This document shows positions 40,462 to 52,150 of a stretch of 64,000 bases of DNA, piece by piece. Made by a program: the position numbers and the translations under genes. Positions within the stretch are counted from its first letter, which is position 1, and the number at the start of each line of letters is the position of its first letter. The stretch spans positions 372,001 through 436,000 of the forward strand of contig JAKJHU010000140.1 of the NCBI GenBank assembly GCA_022316685.1, read 5' to 3'. Under the pieces are notes generated by a model that saw nothing but the letters and a program-made list of their open reading frames with translations, made no database searches and was not told where the DNA came from. This stretch comes from Progne subis subis. Its lineage: Eukaryota > Chordata > Aves > Passeriformes > Hirundinidae.

Positions 40462-40718
40462 TGGGTGGTTGTGGGGGTTTTTTTTGTGGGGTTTGTTTGT
40501 TTGTTTTTGTTTGTTTGTGGTTTTGTTTTGTTTTTGTTTTGTGGGGGTTTTTTGGGGGGGTTGGTTTTTTTTGTTTTTGGTTTGGTTTCGTTTTTTTGGG
40601 GGGGTGGGGTTGGTTTTTTCCCTTTGGTTTGTTTGGTAGGGTTTTTTTGGTTTGGTTTTTTTTTTGTTTGTTTTGGTTTGTTTTTTTTTTTTTTTTTGCA
40701 TTTTTTCTTTTTTTGTGC
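40462..40718. repeat. G/T-only low-complexity tract
   Basis: About 250 bases almost lacking A and C on the plus strand, built from gttt, ggttt and gggggtttttt-like units, with long G runs at 40543-40547, 40554-40560 and 40598-40609. The open frames across it, rich in F, G, V, L and C on plus and K, N, T and P on minus, are composition artefacts. Two tracts of the opposite strand bias lie at 52012-52150 and 62239-62394. Confidence 0.9.
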
Positions 40719-43700
40719 TCCTCTCTTTCTATTTCTGCATATTACTTAAATTTTCTTTTTTTGCAAAGTTTGAGCTTTTTAATTCTTAATCTTGGTCCAC
40801 TGGATTTTAGTAACTTTCTTGAGTCTGCTTGCCAAAGAAGCAGAAGTTATTTCTAAACTTCTAAAACAGGGAGGTGTAAACTACCTCATTTTGTCATTCC
40901 TACAGATTTTAGCCTTCACGTGCAGCACAAAGGGTGATTATCTGGCTGAACCTTTTCTGGACCGTGAAGTATTTATATCATGTGAATACTGTGGATTCGT
41001 CTGTCAAAACACGTGTTGTAGCAAACAGAATTAATGTTTTGCACTGGGGGAAAGGGATAAATCCTTTGCAATTGCCAACTGCCTTAAAGACCCTCCTGTA
41101 TTGCTGTGGTTGGGTTGGAAGGACACTGGGCAGGAGCTGGTTTAGATGAGAGCAGAGCTCTCAATAGAGTGGTGCCCTGGTTTCTGTTTCTAAGTGTTAC
41201 TGAAGTGCAAATATGTGTAATTTGCATGAACAGGCAAAATAAAGGGTGCTAAAATTCCTACTTTCTTCAAATTCTGCTATTTCAAGCTGCTGTATTTGTG
41301 TTCTCCACTAATATTATTGCACAGAGGAAGGAGATCATTATATTTAAAAACAAGTATTTAATGGCAGTTCATTTTTGCAGTATTTATAGTAATTACTTAA
41401 ACACATGGTACCTTTTCTGTTGTGAATAAATACTGTACTAACCTCTGCTAAGGAGTAGTGCAGATTGTTTAATGAATTGCATTGGGGTTCCCAGCTGGTT
41501 CATTCATTTCATTGTTGGTGCTGGCTGAAAGATGATTTGTTCCTGCTGTGTCAGAATAATCCCTCTGAAAGTGCCTTGTGCATCTCAGTCCATGACAGTG
41601 ATAAAGTAGCGTGCCTGGAATAGGGAGGACTTTTGAAAACAGTCTTTCGAGAAGGATGTTCTCATGTCCAGCCATGTGCACTGTTAAGGCAGAAGGACTT
41701 TAGTTTGTGTGGGTTTTCTAAAGGAGTCACTTGCCCATCTCATGTCTTTCAACTTTCGTTCACATAGGCAAAAGACAGGAAAGTGAGGCAGGCAGACAGG
41801 GAATGAGTGGATTGTAGAAAAGATGTGTTTGAGATTCCTGGTCAGAAAAGAATATGCCATTGTTTTGTAGGCCACCAGTAGAGCTTCATGAAGAAGAATG
41901 ATAAGCCAATGATTCTGTTTACTTGTTTTACATAATTGAAATATGTCATCTCTGTGAAATGACTGTTGCTGGTGGAAGGTGAATGTTTTCCTACCGCAAG
42001 TGCCATTGAGATGGGTGTTAGATCTTTTCTTTTGTGTTTGAAAGAGGATGAGGCCTTATGAAACAGCTGAGCCAACCTAATGGCCATCTACTTCTCCGTG
42101 TCACCCAGTGACGTGAGCTGCTCTCTTTCACTCTGCTGGCCCGTGTCTGACCTTGTGTTGGGGTGGGTGAGATAGCTAAACTAGCAGAAAGCTATTCCCA
42201 TTATTCTGGAAGAAAAGTTCTCTGCCAAATGAGGTGCTGTAACAAATTTACTTTGCAGACAGGTGGGTGACCATGCCTCAGTGAAAGCAGTGTGAGGAGA
42301 GGAGGAACTGCCACAGTTGGGTAGGGTCAGGCACATTCTGTAGCAGCAGCAGTAAAAGTTGTATTAATTGTATTTTAGTTTCTTATTCAGTGTCATCATC
42401 CAGCTCTATAAGCATCAAATCGAATGCCAATTTCAAAGCTAAATGTGTGAACCATATTAATAGAGCAAGTCAAAGTCCAGCATGGTGGTAATGGCAATAT
42501 GCTGATGGTCAATGAGGTTATTCCAGCATCCAGTTTCTTCTACAGTTGCAAAGACAAGAAGCTCCTCCAAGCATAAAAATAATTTTTCCTTTTTAAAATA
42601 ATTTCTGAACTTTTTTTTTCCCAAGAAAGCTGGAAATAATATGCTGAGAATGTTGCTCACCTGTATAGCAAAAGCAAGTTACTTCCTATCAGCCAAAACA
42701 AAACAAACTTACCAGCTTTTTCTGGAGACATATCTGCTACAAGCCATGGGATATAAGAAAGAAAGTATATGTCTGTGCCTTGCTGAACCTGAGATTAGTG
42801 ACAAAGATTAATTTCTTAATTAGTTAGGAATAACCCTCTTCTAATAAAAATATGCAGTATTATATAGACACTGTAATCTTGCTTTATTCCAATATTTCTG
42901 ACACTTCTAAGACCAGTTTATCCACACTAATTTGAGTAGCTACTACTTGTTAACACTATGTGAAGGCAAAACACCTACTTTGCTGAAGATCTCCTGTAAC
43001 TTCTGATATGTTCAGTGGGTGCAGTTGGGCTTTGTTTTTTATTTCAGCTTAGAAAATACTCATGTTAAGGTCTCCTAAAATAGTTTGAATTTTTGTTGTC
43101 AACACATTATCTTTTGGAGCAGATATTGGTGATTATGCTAACACTAATTAAGATGGGGAATCATTAACACTGGGTTGTGATAGATTATCCAGTATCTGGC
43201 ATCTCTAAATCAAGCTGGTTTTACCTTGAACTGATAATGTAGCTAAACCCTAAGGCATAAGTAGATTTTGGGAAGAAACTTGCAGTTGGAGTTGGGCCTT
43301 GGTCTGCACGGCATGAATATAGGTCTGTGACTTGTAATGTTTCACCTATGGTGGCTGCAGTGAAGTTTTTTGATGGTTTGCTATGAAGAGCTGCAGTGTA
43401 AGGTCTGGTTTTGTGGTTATTTTTTGTTTTGGTTTGATTTTTTTTCCCCTCTTCAGTTCTTGTGTCCTGTCTGCTTAGCAAAAGTTGGAAGGACTGGGAT
43501 CCTACAGTATCTTCCTATGCACTTTCTTTTCTTGTTGCTGTTAGAAATTGCAGACTGGTTACTTAGAGTTCATGCAGAGGTCAGAACATGGGAATCTACT
43601 GGCAAATATTTTTTCTTCCTCCTCTAGTTTACATTAGAGAATTAATTTTTGTTTCTTAGCTGTTTATTTTAGCCATAGGCTCTTATCTGTTTCCCCAAAC

Positions 43701-46700
43701 ACATTTTGTTTTGTTTGAGGCTTAATATTCATATTGTCTAAGATGCTTATTACACTTTTTAACAAGAAAGATGATTTTTAGACTTTTCTTGTAGTCATGC
43801 TGGGAATGAATTACTTCTGGTTAGAAGATTGAGTCTAAAGCCTATTAGTTTTTACCAGGAAAATCTCCAGAGTGGTCTGAAGTCCTTTCTACGGCTCTGG
43901 CAGTTTCAAGCTACTGCTACCAGATGTTTTCACTTGTAAATGTTATGTCCATATGTGTGCACTCCACCTTTATTTTGTGTTTATCTGTACCTAGGAGCAA
44001 GGTCTCAGTGAAAATGGTGATGTGAACATAGATAGAAATACTGCAAAATTTATTCAGTGTGATTTTTGTGCCTTTGAATTTTTCTTTTTGCCTCCATTGG
44101 AACATGACACTTAATAACTGTTTGAACAAAAGTGATGGGGAAAACCCACCATGGGTTTTGGGCCTCAGTTTCATGGGAGATGTTTAAAGAGAGGTATTAG
44201 GGGAGATGAATCTGGGGCTCTTTTTGTGGTGCAGTTTCCTCTCTCAAGTAGCCCCTGAGCTGGGACTCATGTTTGGGCTACATTGGTTGGAGGAGTCAGA
44301 CAGATGGGATTCTCCTCAGGATTCAAAAGGTCCTTTTGACAAAACTCTTCCTGGTAATTTATTACCTGCTTTGCCTGCAGGTAGCTTGGCTCAGTGATGT
44401 TTTAAATTTCCTCAGTGAGGCTTGCCACTTAGCTCGCCTGCATCCTGCACCTAAAAAGGAGCAGCAAAGGAGCAGAGCAGAGGTTTGCAAGGGGCACAGT
44501 GTGTGTGGGCAAGAGTGCTGGAGCACCGGGCTGTTTGAGGACAGCAAATGCAGGTGTGTTCTGTGTAACCAGGAATGGGAGGAAAGCTTCCCCATTGTCT
44601 GTAGTCACCTTCAGAGAGAGGGGCTTGCTTCATTCACACACAACAGACCTCAGAATGCAAACTTGATCCTTTTAGAGAGGATCAAAATAATAATCACAGG
44701 TTGGAGTGGGAAGAACAAAGCTGAAGAAAAGTTCTTTTTTCCCCGTTGTCACTTGGCACCCCTTCCTGCTCTAAGTGCTCAGCCAAAGTATTAGTACTGA
44801 GCTGCTGCAGAGAAGGGCTGTATGCAGTTGTTCATAATAAAAGCAGGCTTTTTTTATGGAGTTATATGGATATAGGTTACCTGTTTTCAGCTTTTTGATG
44901 TGTTGTTGACCATATTTCATTTGAGTTTCCCCATGAAAAAAGTAATCAGAGAATAAAATAGTCTGTGCCCTATGTTTTTGAGGCTTCTGAAATAAAAGAG
45001 AATTTTAAGAAAACAGCGATACCCCCTCTTCTAAGTAAAGGGAGATGAAATGCTTTGATATAGGCAAATTTACACAGAAATTTAATGAAGATCAGTTATA
45101 CAATGTTTGGATGTTTACCCGCAGCCAGGGAAGCAAACACATTTGCCAGCTCTGCTGCAGCTCTCTCCTTATCTAACTCTTCCTCTTGTTTGCTGTTGCT
45201 TTATGGTGCTTTGGGAAGAAAGAGAGGGCTTGGCATTCCTTGGTGTATTTTGGGAATTCTTGTGCTGAAACTACTGGTGTTCTGTTCCATGTCATCTTTG
45301 TCACCCACCCTCCTTTTTTTCCCCCTCTCTCTCCACTGTCATTGCTGTTCTTAAATTCATAATTATTTTGAAAGTGCTGAGCTCACATCCCCACTCTGCA
45401 TCAGGGACAGTGAAAAAAGCAGGAATGTGTCTAATGACCTGTGAAATCAATAATCCTTGTAAGCAGTTGGTTGAGAAAATGCGTCACATGTCTTTATTTT
45501 GAATGTCTGGGGTGTTTCAGAAAGCAGGCGATAGGAGAAGGTCTGTCAAGACAGCACTTGCTGACACCTGTGCATGCCTCAGAATCTGAGCAGTTGATCT
45601 CAGAAGATCTTTAGAAGCTACTCTCAAATCTGTTCTTCATTGTCCGTGGGGTTGCCGAAAATCCCCACAATGTGAAGTAATTAGCCTTCAGCATTTTCAT
45701 TACCATTGAAGTTCTCTTCTGTAGTGTGAAAGTCTTCCTAAAGGTTGTATGTTCAGGGAACTGCTGCAATCTCAGTAATAGTTTTAGAACTGGTGTATTG
45801 CCTGGCTTTCTTGCTGATCTTGGAGCTTGTCAGGGGAAAAAAGAGGAAAATGTTTTAAGTGCTGCTCCTGATGTTGTTCATTTCCATAACTTGTCAAGGT
45901 ATGAAGGCATATTGATTTGTGGTTGCTGATTAGAGTGAACTAACAAGTTTTAAGTTGGAAGGTCAGAGAAATTAATATACATGGATGTATTTTTCAGAGG
46001 CTTTTTTTTTTTTGTATTTGCAAAGATAACAAGTTTTGCCCATTTCTGTACCAGCAGCAATAGAAATCTTGCTTAAATAAACTGAAATAAAATACAATGA
46101 GGCCTTTAAAAACAAAGCATGTAAGGAAGAGGCAGCAATTTATTGGCTCATTGTGTTGATGATATGCTAAATACACAACTTGAGAAAGCTTAGCTCAGGG
46201 TCTAGTTCAAAAATCTTTTCATTTGTGTGTTGTGGTGTCTAAGAGGAGAAAATCTGGAAAGTATCTTTGTGCTAAGAACCATACTTTATCTCATTAAACA
46301 CTGTTGAAACTGAAAGTTTTTAAAATAGTACTGGGTGGTTTTTAACATGATGTTAACTGAAGCTACTTTGCATAAGGATCTTTGTGACTTCAGTAAGTGG
46401 CCTTAGTCAGCAGGCCAGTTAAATGTATTTCTGCTTAACACATTTGCTGCTGTGCTTATTTTGAGTAACCTCTTCTTCCTGCACTAGAACTGTAATATTT
46501 CTTCGTGTAATTTCTAACAAGTTATGCTTCTGTAGGCAAGGAGAAGTGTTCCTAAAAGCAGCCCGGTGGAACTCTTAAGGGATTTCAAATTGCAGCTCTG
46601 AAGTAATTAATTAAAAAGCAAAGCAAAACAGAAAATACAACCCAGTGAGGTTGAACAGGGTAACAGTGACAACTTGTCTATGAACTCTGCAAATTTAATG

Positions 46701-49500
46701 TACAAGTCGCTGAGATACAATAATGTAGAAACTGTTGCACCATTTTTAGCAGCCTAAAGACCTTCGTACTCAGGCACAATAAATCCTGTATCTTTTTTAT
46801 TATAGGGAAATGTTTTTCTTTCACTATGAGACATTGCTGTGTTGTGTTTCAAATAATATGTGTACTCTAAATCTTCATGTTTTAAATGCCGGCTGCAAAG
46901 CATTTTTTAGATTTCAAAATTGAAAGCAATTTGGTTTAGTCTGTTGCAAAAAGCCACTAAATTAGCAGAGCAAATAAAGAGGAAATAGTGTTGACAAGTT
47001 CCTTTTCCTTACCAAGATTATTAAAAATACTGGCTTGTAAAAAGGTCTGTGAGAAATAGTTATAAAGTGCAGCAAGAGAACTTGGGAAGCAAAAATCTTC
47101 GTCTCTCCTCTTGGTTGTTACATGCAGCTCATCAGGGACTGAATGAAAAACACTTCTACAATAAGCTCTAAATTATAAGGGAAATTAATTGTATTAAAAG
47201 ATACACATCTTTTGGGAAAGGGAAAGCAGACCTAACACTTGAGAATGACTGAACCCAGGGTCCCAGAATTTCAGTCACTTTATTCCTGGTGCAGTCTTCT
47301 ATGTGCAACTGGTTCTTTTTGAATTTTGGGGGTCTTTTTGAATGATCAAATCATGTCTAACGTTTTCACAGTTCTGTGAGCCAAATACTGGCTGCCTGCT
47401 GTGCCTCATTCCTTATTCTGTGCAACAGAAACTTCACTAATTCCAATTCATCAGTTTGCTGAAAAACTGCCTGTGTGTTCAGTGCTGCAGTTACTGCCTG
47501 TATTCCTGTAGTCCTCAGACGTCATAAGGAGGCTGAAATGTTTCTGGTGTGTAATACTTTCAGCTGGTTTTTTATTTTATTATCAGATTCCTTTGCTCCT
47601 TGCTCAGAGGGACGATATATTGCCAGTAGATCAGGGTTGCTTTAAGGCAGGATGTTATTTTAAGCCAGACTTCTTATTGCTACTCTCCAAAGATGTAACC
47701 CTTAGAATTACAGTCTGTGTGATGCTACATTAAGTACTGAAAATGAAGATCGGAGATGCCCTTTGCAGAAGGATTCCAGAAAATGCCAGTTTTACATGGT
47801 TCCCACTCTTACTTGCCTCAGAAACTCAAACTTGCTTTAAGAGCCCCTTTTGTCCCTGTAGCAGAAATGCTGCAGAGAAGTTTAAGGAAATTTTCAGTCA
47901 TTTCTGCAGAAGTACATGCAGAAAAGGGCTTTGGTACCTAGTCCAGTCCTGTCATAGAGGAGTTTTTTAAGGGATGATGTTTGCAGCAGTGTGAGGCTGA
48001 AATAAGTGCACACTTCCATATCTTGCAGCACTTGTTGAGACTTGCAGTTTGGCCCACAGGTCATCTTGTGAACATGAGTTAGGATTTGCATCTCCTTTTA
48101 CTTATAAAATGAATGGTGACTTTAAAAAAATGCACTTTTCATCTCCTTAATGCAAGCTTGACTTGGACTCTACTGTGTGGGAATAAAAGCCCCTGACTGG
48201 CCCCCAACCACCTTCCCCTTCACCCTCCCCAATTCAGAGCCACTGCTGGCCAACTTCAAAGAATTAATTTCAAAGGCTTTCAGCAGATGCAGAACAACCA
48301 GGCTGAGGTTGGAGTTTCCAGTGTCAGCAGAGTGAGTGGAGCCTTGGCTTCTTGGGGAGCCTTCTTCTCTTTTCCTGTTATTTACTCAAGCCAACTGTGA
48401 GCTGCTTTCAGGGGCACATGAAGGCTGCATTCACCCCTCACTTGAACTGTGCAGCAAGAGGGGAAAGTGCCTGTGAAAGGTAGATAGCTCCAGCTCTGGC
48501 AAAACAAAGGAACTTCAAATTCAGCTATGGAGAGAGATTCCATGTTAGTTCTCCTGAAAACAGGATTGGCTTTATAACGGAAGTGTAAGGTTTAATCCTG
48601 CCCTTAAGGGTTCTACTTTTTCTGTTTTAGCAAACCTGTTGCAACTCTTCTGATTCCTGTTAGTCCCTCAAAGCTCTGGTTCCTCTTCTCAGCTTCCTGA
48701 GATCTTACTTCTCGGCAACTTCCTATAACTAGAATAAAAATGTGCTCCACAGAAATAGTGCACACTGCCTGAAAACTTGTATTCTTTTGTGTTTGGCAAT
48801 GTGGATGTCAAATGTCCAGTTGCATGAGGGAACACTGCAGCTCCTGCTAATGCAATTACTCTGGAAACCTCAGGCAGGGTGGAGGCTGGGGCAGCCATGT
48901 CTCTCTTGTGTTGGGGTGAACCCCTCTGCAGCAAGGCTGGTCATGCAGAAAGTTGTGCATCTTCCTGCCTTAACATCTGGAAACTGCCTGTTGGCTTTTT
49001 GGGAGGATCCCTCTCCTGTCCAAACCCCAGAGCATGTGTTCTGTTAGCCACTGTTCTCGATTAAAAACTGTCATGGATTCAAGAGGAGCCAAATACCAGT
49101 GGGGCTGGGAGAGTGGACATGGAAAATAAAATAGGGGGAGGGGAGAGCACCTGGTACAACATTTTTGTGTGATGTACTTGGTGTTCTACAAAAGTAGATA
49201 CAGAAATATGTCAAGTGCAACCCTTATCACCTTTTCCACATCCCATTTTGAATATTAATAGTTTCCTTTTAGACAGTGGCCCTGAGATAGTGTGAAGTTT
49301 ACACTACACATTTGCTAGACTATGTATAAATTTAAAGCCTTGTTCTTGCTGGTGAAGGTTAGAACTGTAGGAAAATGCTAAAAGTGGTTATTTTTCTTCC
49401 CCTGTTATTTTAAGGTAACTCTCTGCCATAAGGAAAAGCAAGAGATCCTGCAAAAACAGCGGTTTGCTGCTTGTCAGAACATTAGTCCAGAATCAATAAC
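40719..49500. other. Intronic stretch, no supported gene
   Basis: It contains the longest AT-context open frame of the window (44273-44794, 173 codons). That frame has no recognisable domain, and one such frame is expected by chance in a window of this size. A splice-site-bounded segment inside it is discussed among the findings. No transposon was recognised. Confidence 0.45.
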
Positions 49501-49802
49501 AGAAATGATATCTCAAATACTGATTTTTCTTTTTATTAAACCTTACAGATTTTTTTTTATACATAAATAACAAATGTATATATACATAAAATATTTCTCT
49601 ACACACACTTCTTTCTGCACCAATTGTTTTGAGAGTGGAAGTTAGGAAATAAGACTCTTGATACTGCCAGGCACTGGGTGTTCTTCCAGTTAGAACTGTG
49701 AATGCCTGGAGCTCTCCACCCCAGCCTGGCATGTGCCACTGGCTGGGAGTTGTGTGCTGGAAGATGTTATCAGACAGGAACTTTTGATTCATTTGTGTGC
49801 AC

Positions 49803-49806
<4 letters not shown>

Positions 49807-49848
<42 letters not shown>
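49807..49848. repeat. Poly(A) tract, 42 A, uninterrupted
   Basis: A perfect 42-base A run. No AATAAA lies in the 10-30 bases before it and no target duplication was spotted around it, so a retroposed origin is possible but unproven. Confidence 0.95.
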
Positions 49849-49852
<4 letters not shown>

Positions 49853-51479
49853 CATTGGCTCCCATCATATCACTGAGATCTTTCATTGTCTTGATCTTGT
49901 TTTTAGAAGTCATGAGGCTGAGTGGTGATTGAAAAAGCTGTGCTGCAGGGTGGAGGCTTTCCTCTGCCTGATCTCCTGTGTCAAGTCGTTGCTGCTGCAC
50001 CCGCTCAGGGCTGGGAAGAGGGTCCTGCCAGCTTGGCCATGTGTCAGAGCAGCAGGTGGGAAAAGCAGTTCGCAGAAGCTGCTCTATGAGAGAAATGCAA
50101 AACTCCTTTTGACCTCAGCCTCTCTTTTATATTTAATTATTTGCCTTTTAATATCATCATGTGGGCTGAAGCTAAATTTGGAGATAGATCATAAAGATGC
50201 AAGATGGGTAAATGGGGCAGTGCTTCCAGCTGACAGCTTGTTGTGTCCAAAGCCTTAGAGCTGGAAACATCCAGTCTCTTGAGTAATCAAAAACGGGCAG
50301 CCCTTCTGGGACTAAATTGGGTATAATGCCTCATGAAAGCTGTGTGGGTACTGAAAGAGTAGTTTTCTGTATGAATGGCCACTTTCTAGGTAAGAAACTG
50401 CATCTGCAATGCAGTATTTTTTTCTTCAGTCAAGGTACCATAATAAAAGGAGCTATTTGGGCCTAATTCAGAAGGCTGCAATGCTGCAATTACAGCATGT
50501 ATTAGAACACAGATTCCCAAAATACTCCAGGCAGGAGAATCTTGCTTTGCTGTGCATACTTGGTGTGAGTCAGAGCATTGAATTATGATTTCAGTGCTGG
50601 CACTTCATACCATTGTCCTGCTTATACTTAAATTACTTTTGGGTCTAACTTCCCACTATTTTGTCTATCAACAAAGTTGGGATTAAGTGTTTCAGATCCC
50701 TCCTTCTCCAGGCTTTTCATTTTGGTGGATGTGTTTTGGGTGTCTCCATGCAGGCTTGTTGAGTAGATTTAAAGTGTAATGAGTGTAATGAGTATCATTC
50801 TTCCCATTGTGCTCTAGCTGCCTTTGAATAAAGGGTATGTACAGAATGGCCTCTAAGAGACGAATTTAATGCTGTTCCGCAAATTACTGCTAGTTAGAGA
50901 GATTATGCAGAAAGCTAAACAGAAAGGGAAAAGAAAATTTTATGTCTTTAGTACTCTGCTGCTGCCCCACCCTGGTGTGCAAACAAATACCTTTCCCCTG
51001 CACTTTTTTTTAATGTTTATTTGTTGTTTTTACAGGATTTTCTGCTTCCGGAGCTGTTGGCTTCTAGGTGCTAATAGAATGTGAATGTGTCCCAGACTCA
51101 CCCTCACTGAGCTGCACGCAGTTCTGCAGTGGCCAGATTTTCTTTTTTAGTACAACATGAAAAGAAAACAAAAAACCCTACATCTTTATTTTTTGCATTT
51201 GGGGGCATAGATATTGGAAAGTAACTTTCTCCCCTCCAAAAAACATTTTCAAAGGGAAAAAATGTGGCAATTCCTCTAGAGAGTGGAGATGGAGCTAGGA
51301 ATAGGGGGAAATTTTGCAGCTACACAAACCCACAATTTGGGTAGTTTAGGGTAATTTGACTGTTTGGTGTGACCTCATGTTAGAGTGGTTTACCTTGGGC
51401 TTCTTTTTTTGCCTGTGTAGTTTGTGTTTAAACCCAAGAGCCCCAGGGGATGGTGTTGAGGGAAAGACAGCGGGAGAAA

Positions 51480-51940
51480 AGGGGCAGCCCACGTTTTTCC
51501 CAGGGGCACATCTCTGTGTGTTTTGTTGAAGTTTTTTTTTCTTCATTGGGGCTTGACCTCGGGTCTGTCAACGGCAGGAATGCGTTCCGAGCTTGGCGGT
51601 AATTAAGGACAACTGCGCACACGGCGGGGGCAGGTCTGAGCTGGGCTGGCGGCTCTTGGAGTGGGAGCCGCTCCCCATTCCCACTTTGCCCTTCCCTCTG
51701 TGGTTAGGCAGCGAGGGATTCCAGTGTGGATCTGCTGTGTGCCAGCTGAGTGCTGTGATCGTGGGGCTCTTGGAAACCACGTTCACTGTATTTGGGCTGG
51801 ACGTGGCCCTTTGTTGCCTCGGCTTTTGTTCCCCGTGCTCAGCATCTGAACGTTTTTGTCAGGATCGGAACAGTTCCTCTCCATCTCCCGCCTTGGTTGC
51901 AATGTGAGTCGGAGGGGTTGTCCTCGAGTGAACCCTGCTG
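51480..51940. promoter_or_regulatory. CpG-rich patch inside intron 1, candidate alternative promoter or enhancer
   Basis: Roughly 20 CpG dinucleotides fall in about 450 bases, in flanks that are almost CpG-free, with raised GC content (by eye). Clusters include cggtctgt-like, tgcgttccgagc, gcgcacacggcggg and ggcggc blocks near 51560-51650. A donor-like gtgagt follows at 51904. The patch is weaker than the island at 19145 and has no Kozak-signal-peptide exon. It could be an alternative first exon, an enhancer, or a decayed GC-rich insertion. Confidence 0.35.
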
Positions 51941-52011
51941 TAAATTCAGCACAAATTCGTGAATAGTTTAGTCTTCCCTGAAACCTTGTTTCTTAATGAA
52001 TAAATTATTGA

Positions 52012-52150
52012 GAAAGGGGGAAAAAGAAACAAAAACCCAACCAAAAAAGGAAAAACAAAAAAACCCTTCCCCCTTAAAAAAAAAAAAAAACAACACCCCA
52101 ACAACAAAACCAAAACAAAACAAACCCAACAAAAAAATCACAACAATAAA
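52012..52150. repeat. A/C-only low-complexity tract
   Basis: Built from aaaac, caaa and aaccc-like units with a central A run, nearly lacking T and G. It has the same character as the reverse complement of the 40462 tract. It begins about 70 bases after the CpG-rich patch. Confidence 0.9.

Noticed and set aside
40438..40856. Hydrophobic 100-130 codon open frames suggesting membrane proteins
   Set aside because: They are translations of the G/T-only tract (F, G, V, L, C runs) and reflect composition only.
40906..41034. Cys-containing segment after an acceptor-like site at about 40905, as an exon
   Set aside because: No recognised family, no convincing donor, and a stop follows at once.
44273..44794. 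173-codon open frame as a gene
   Set aside because: About one frame of this length is expected by chance in 64 kb of both strands; no recognisable domain and no promoter.
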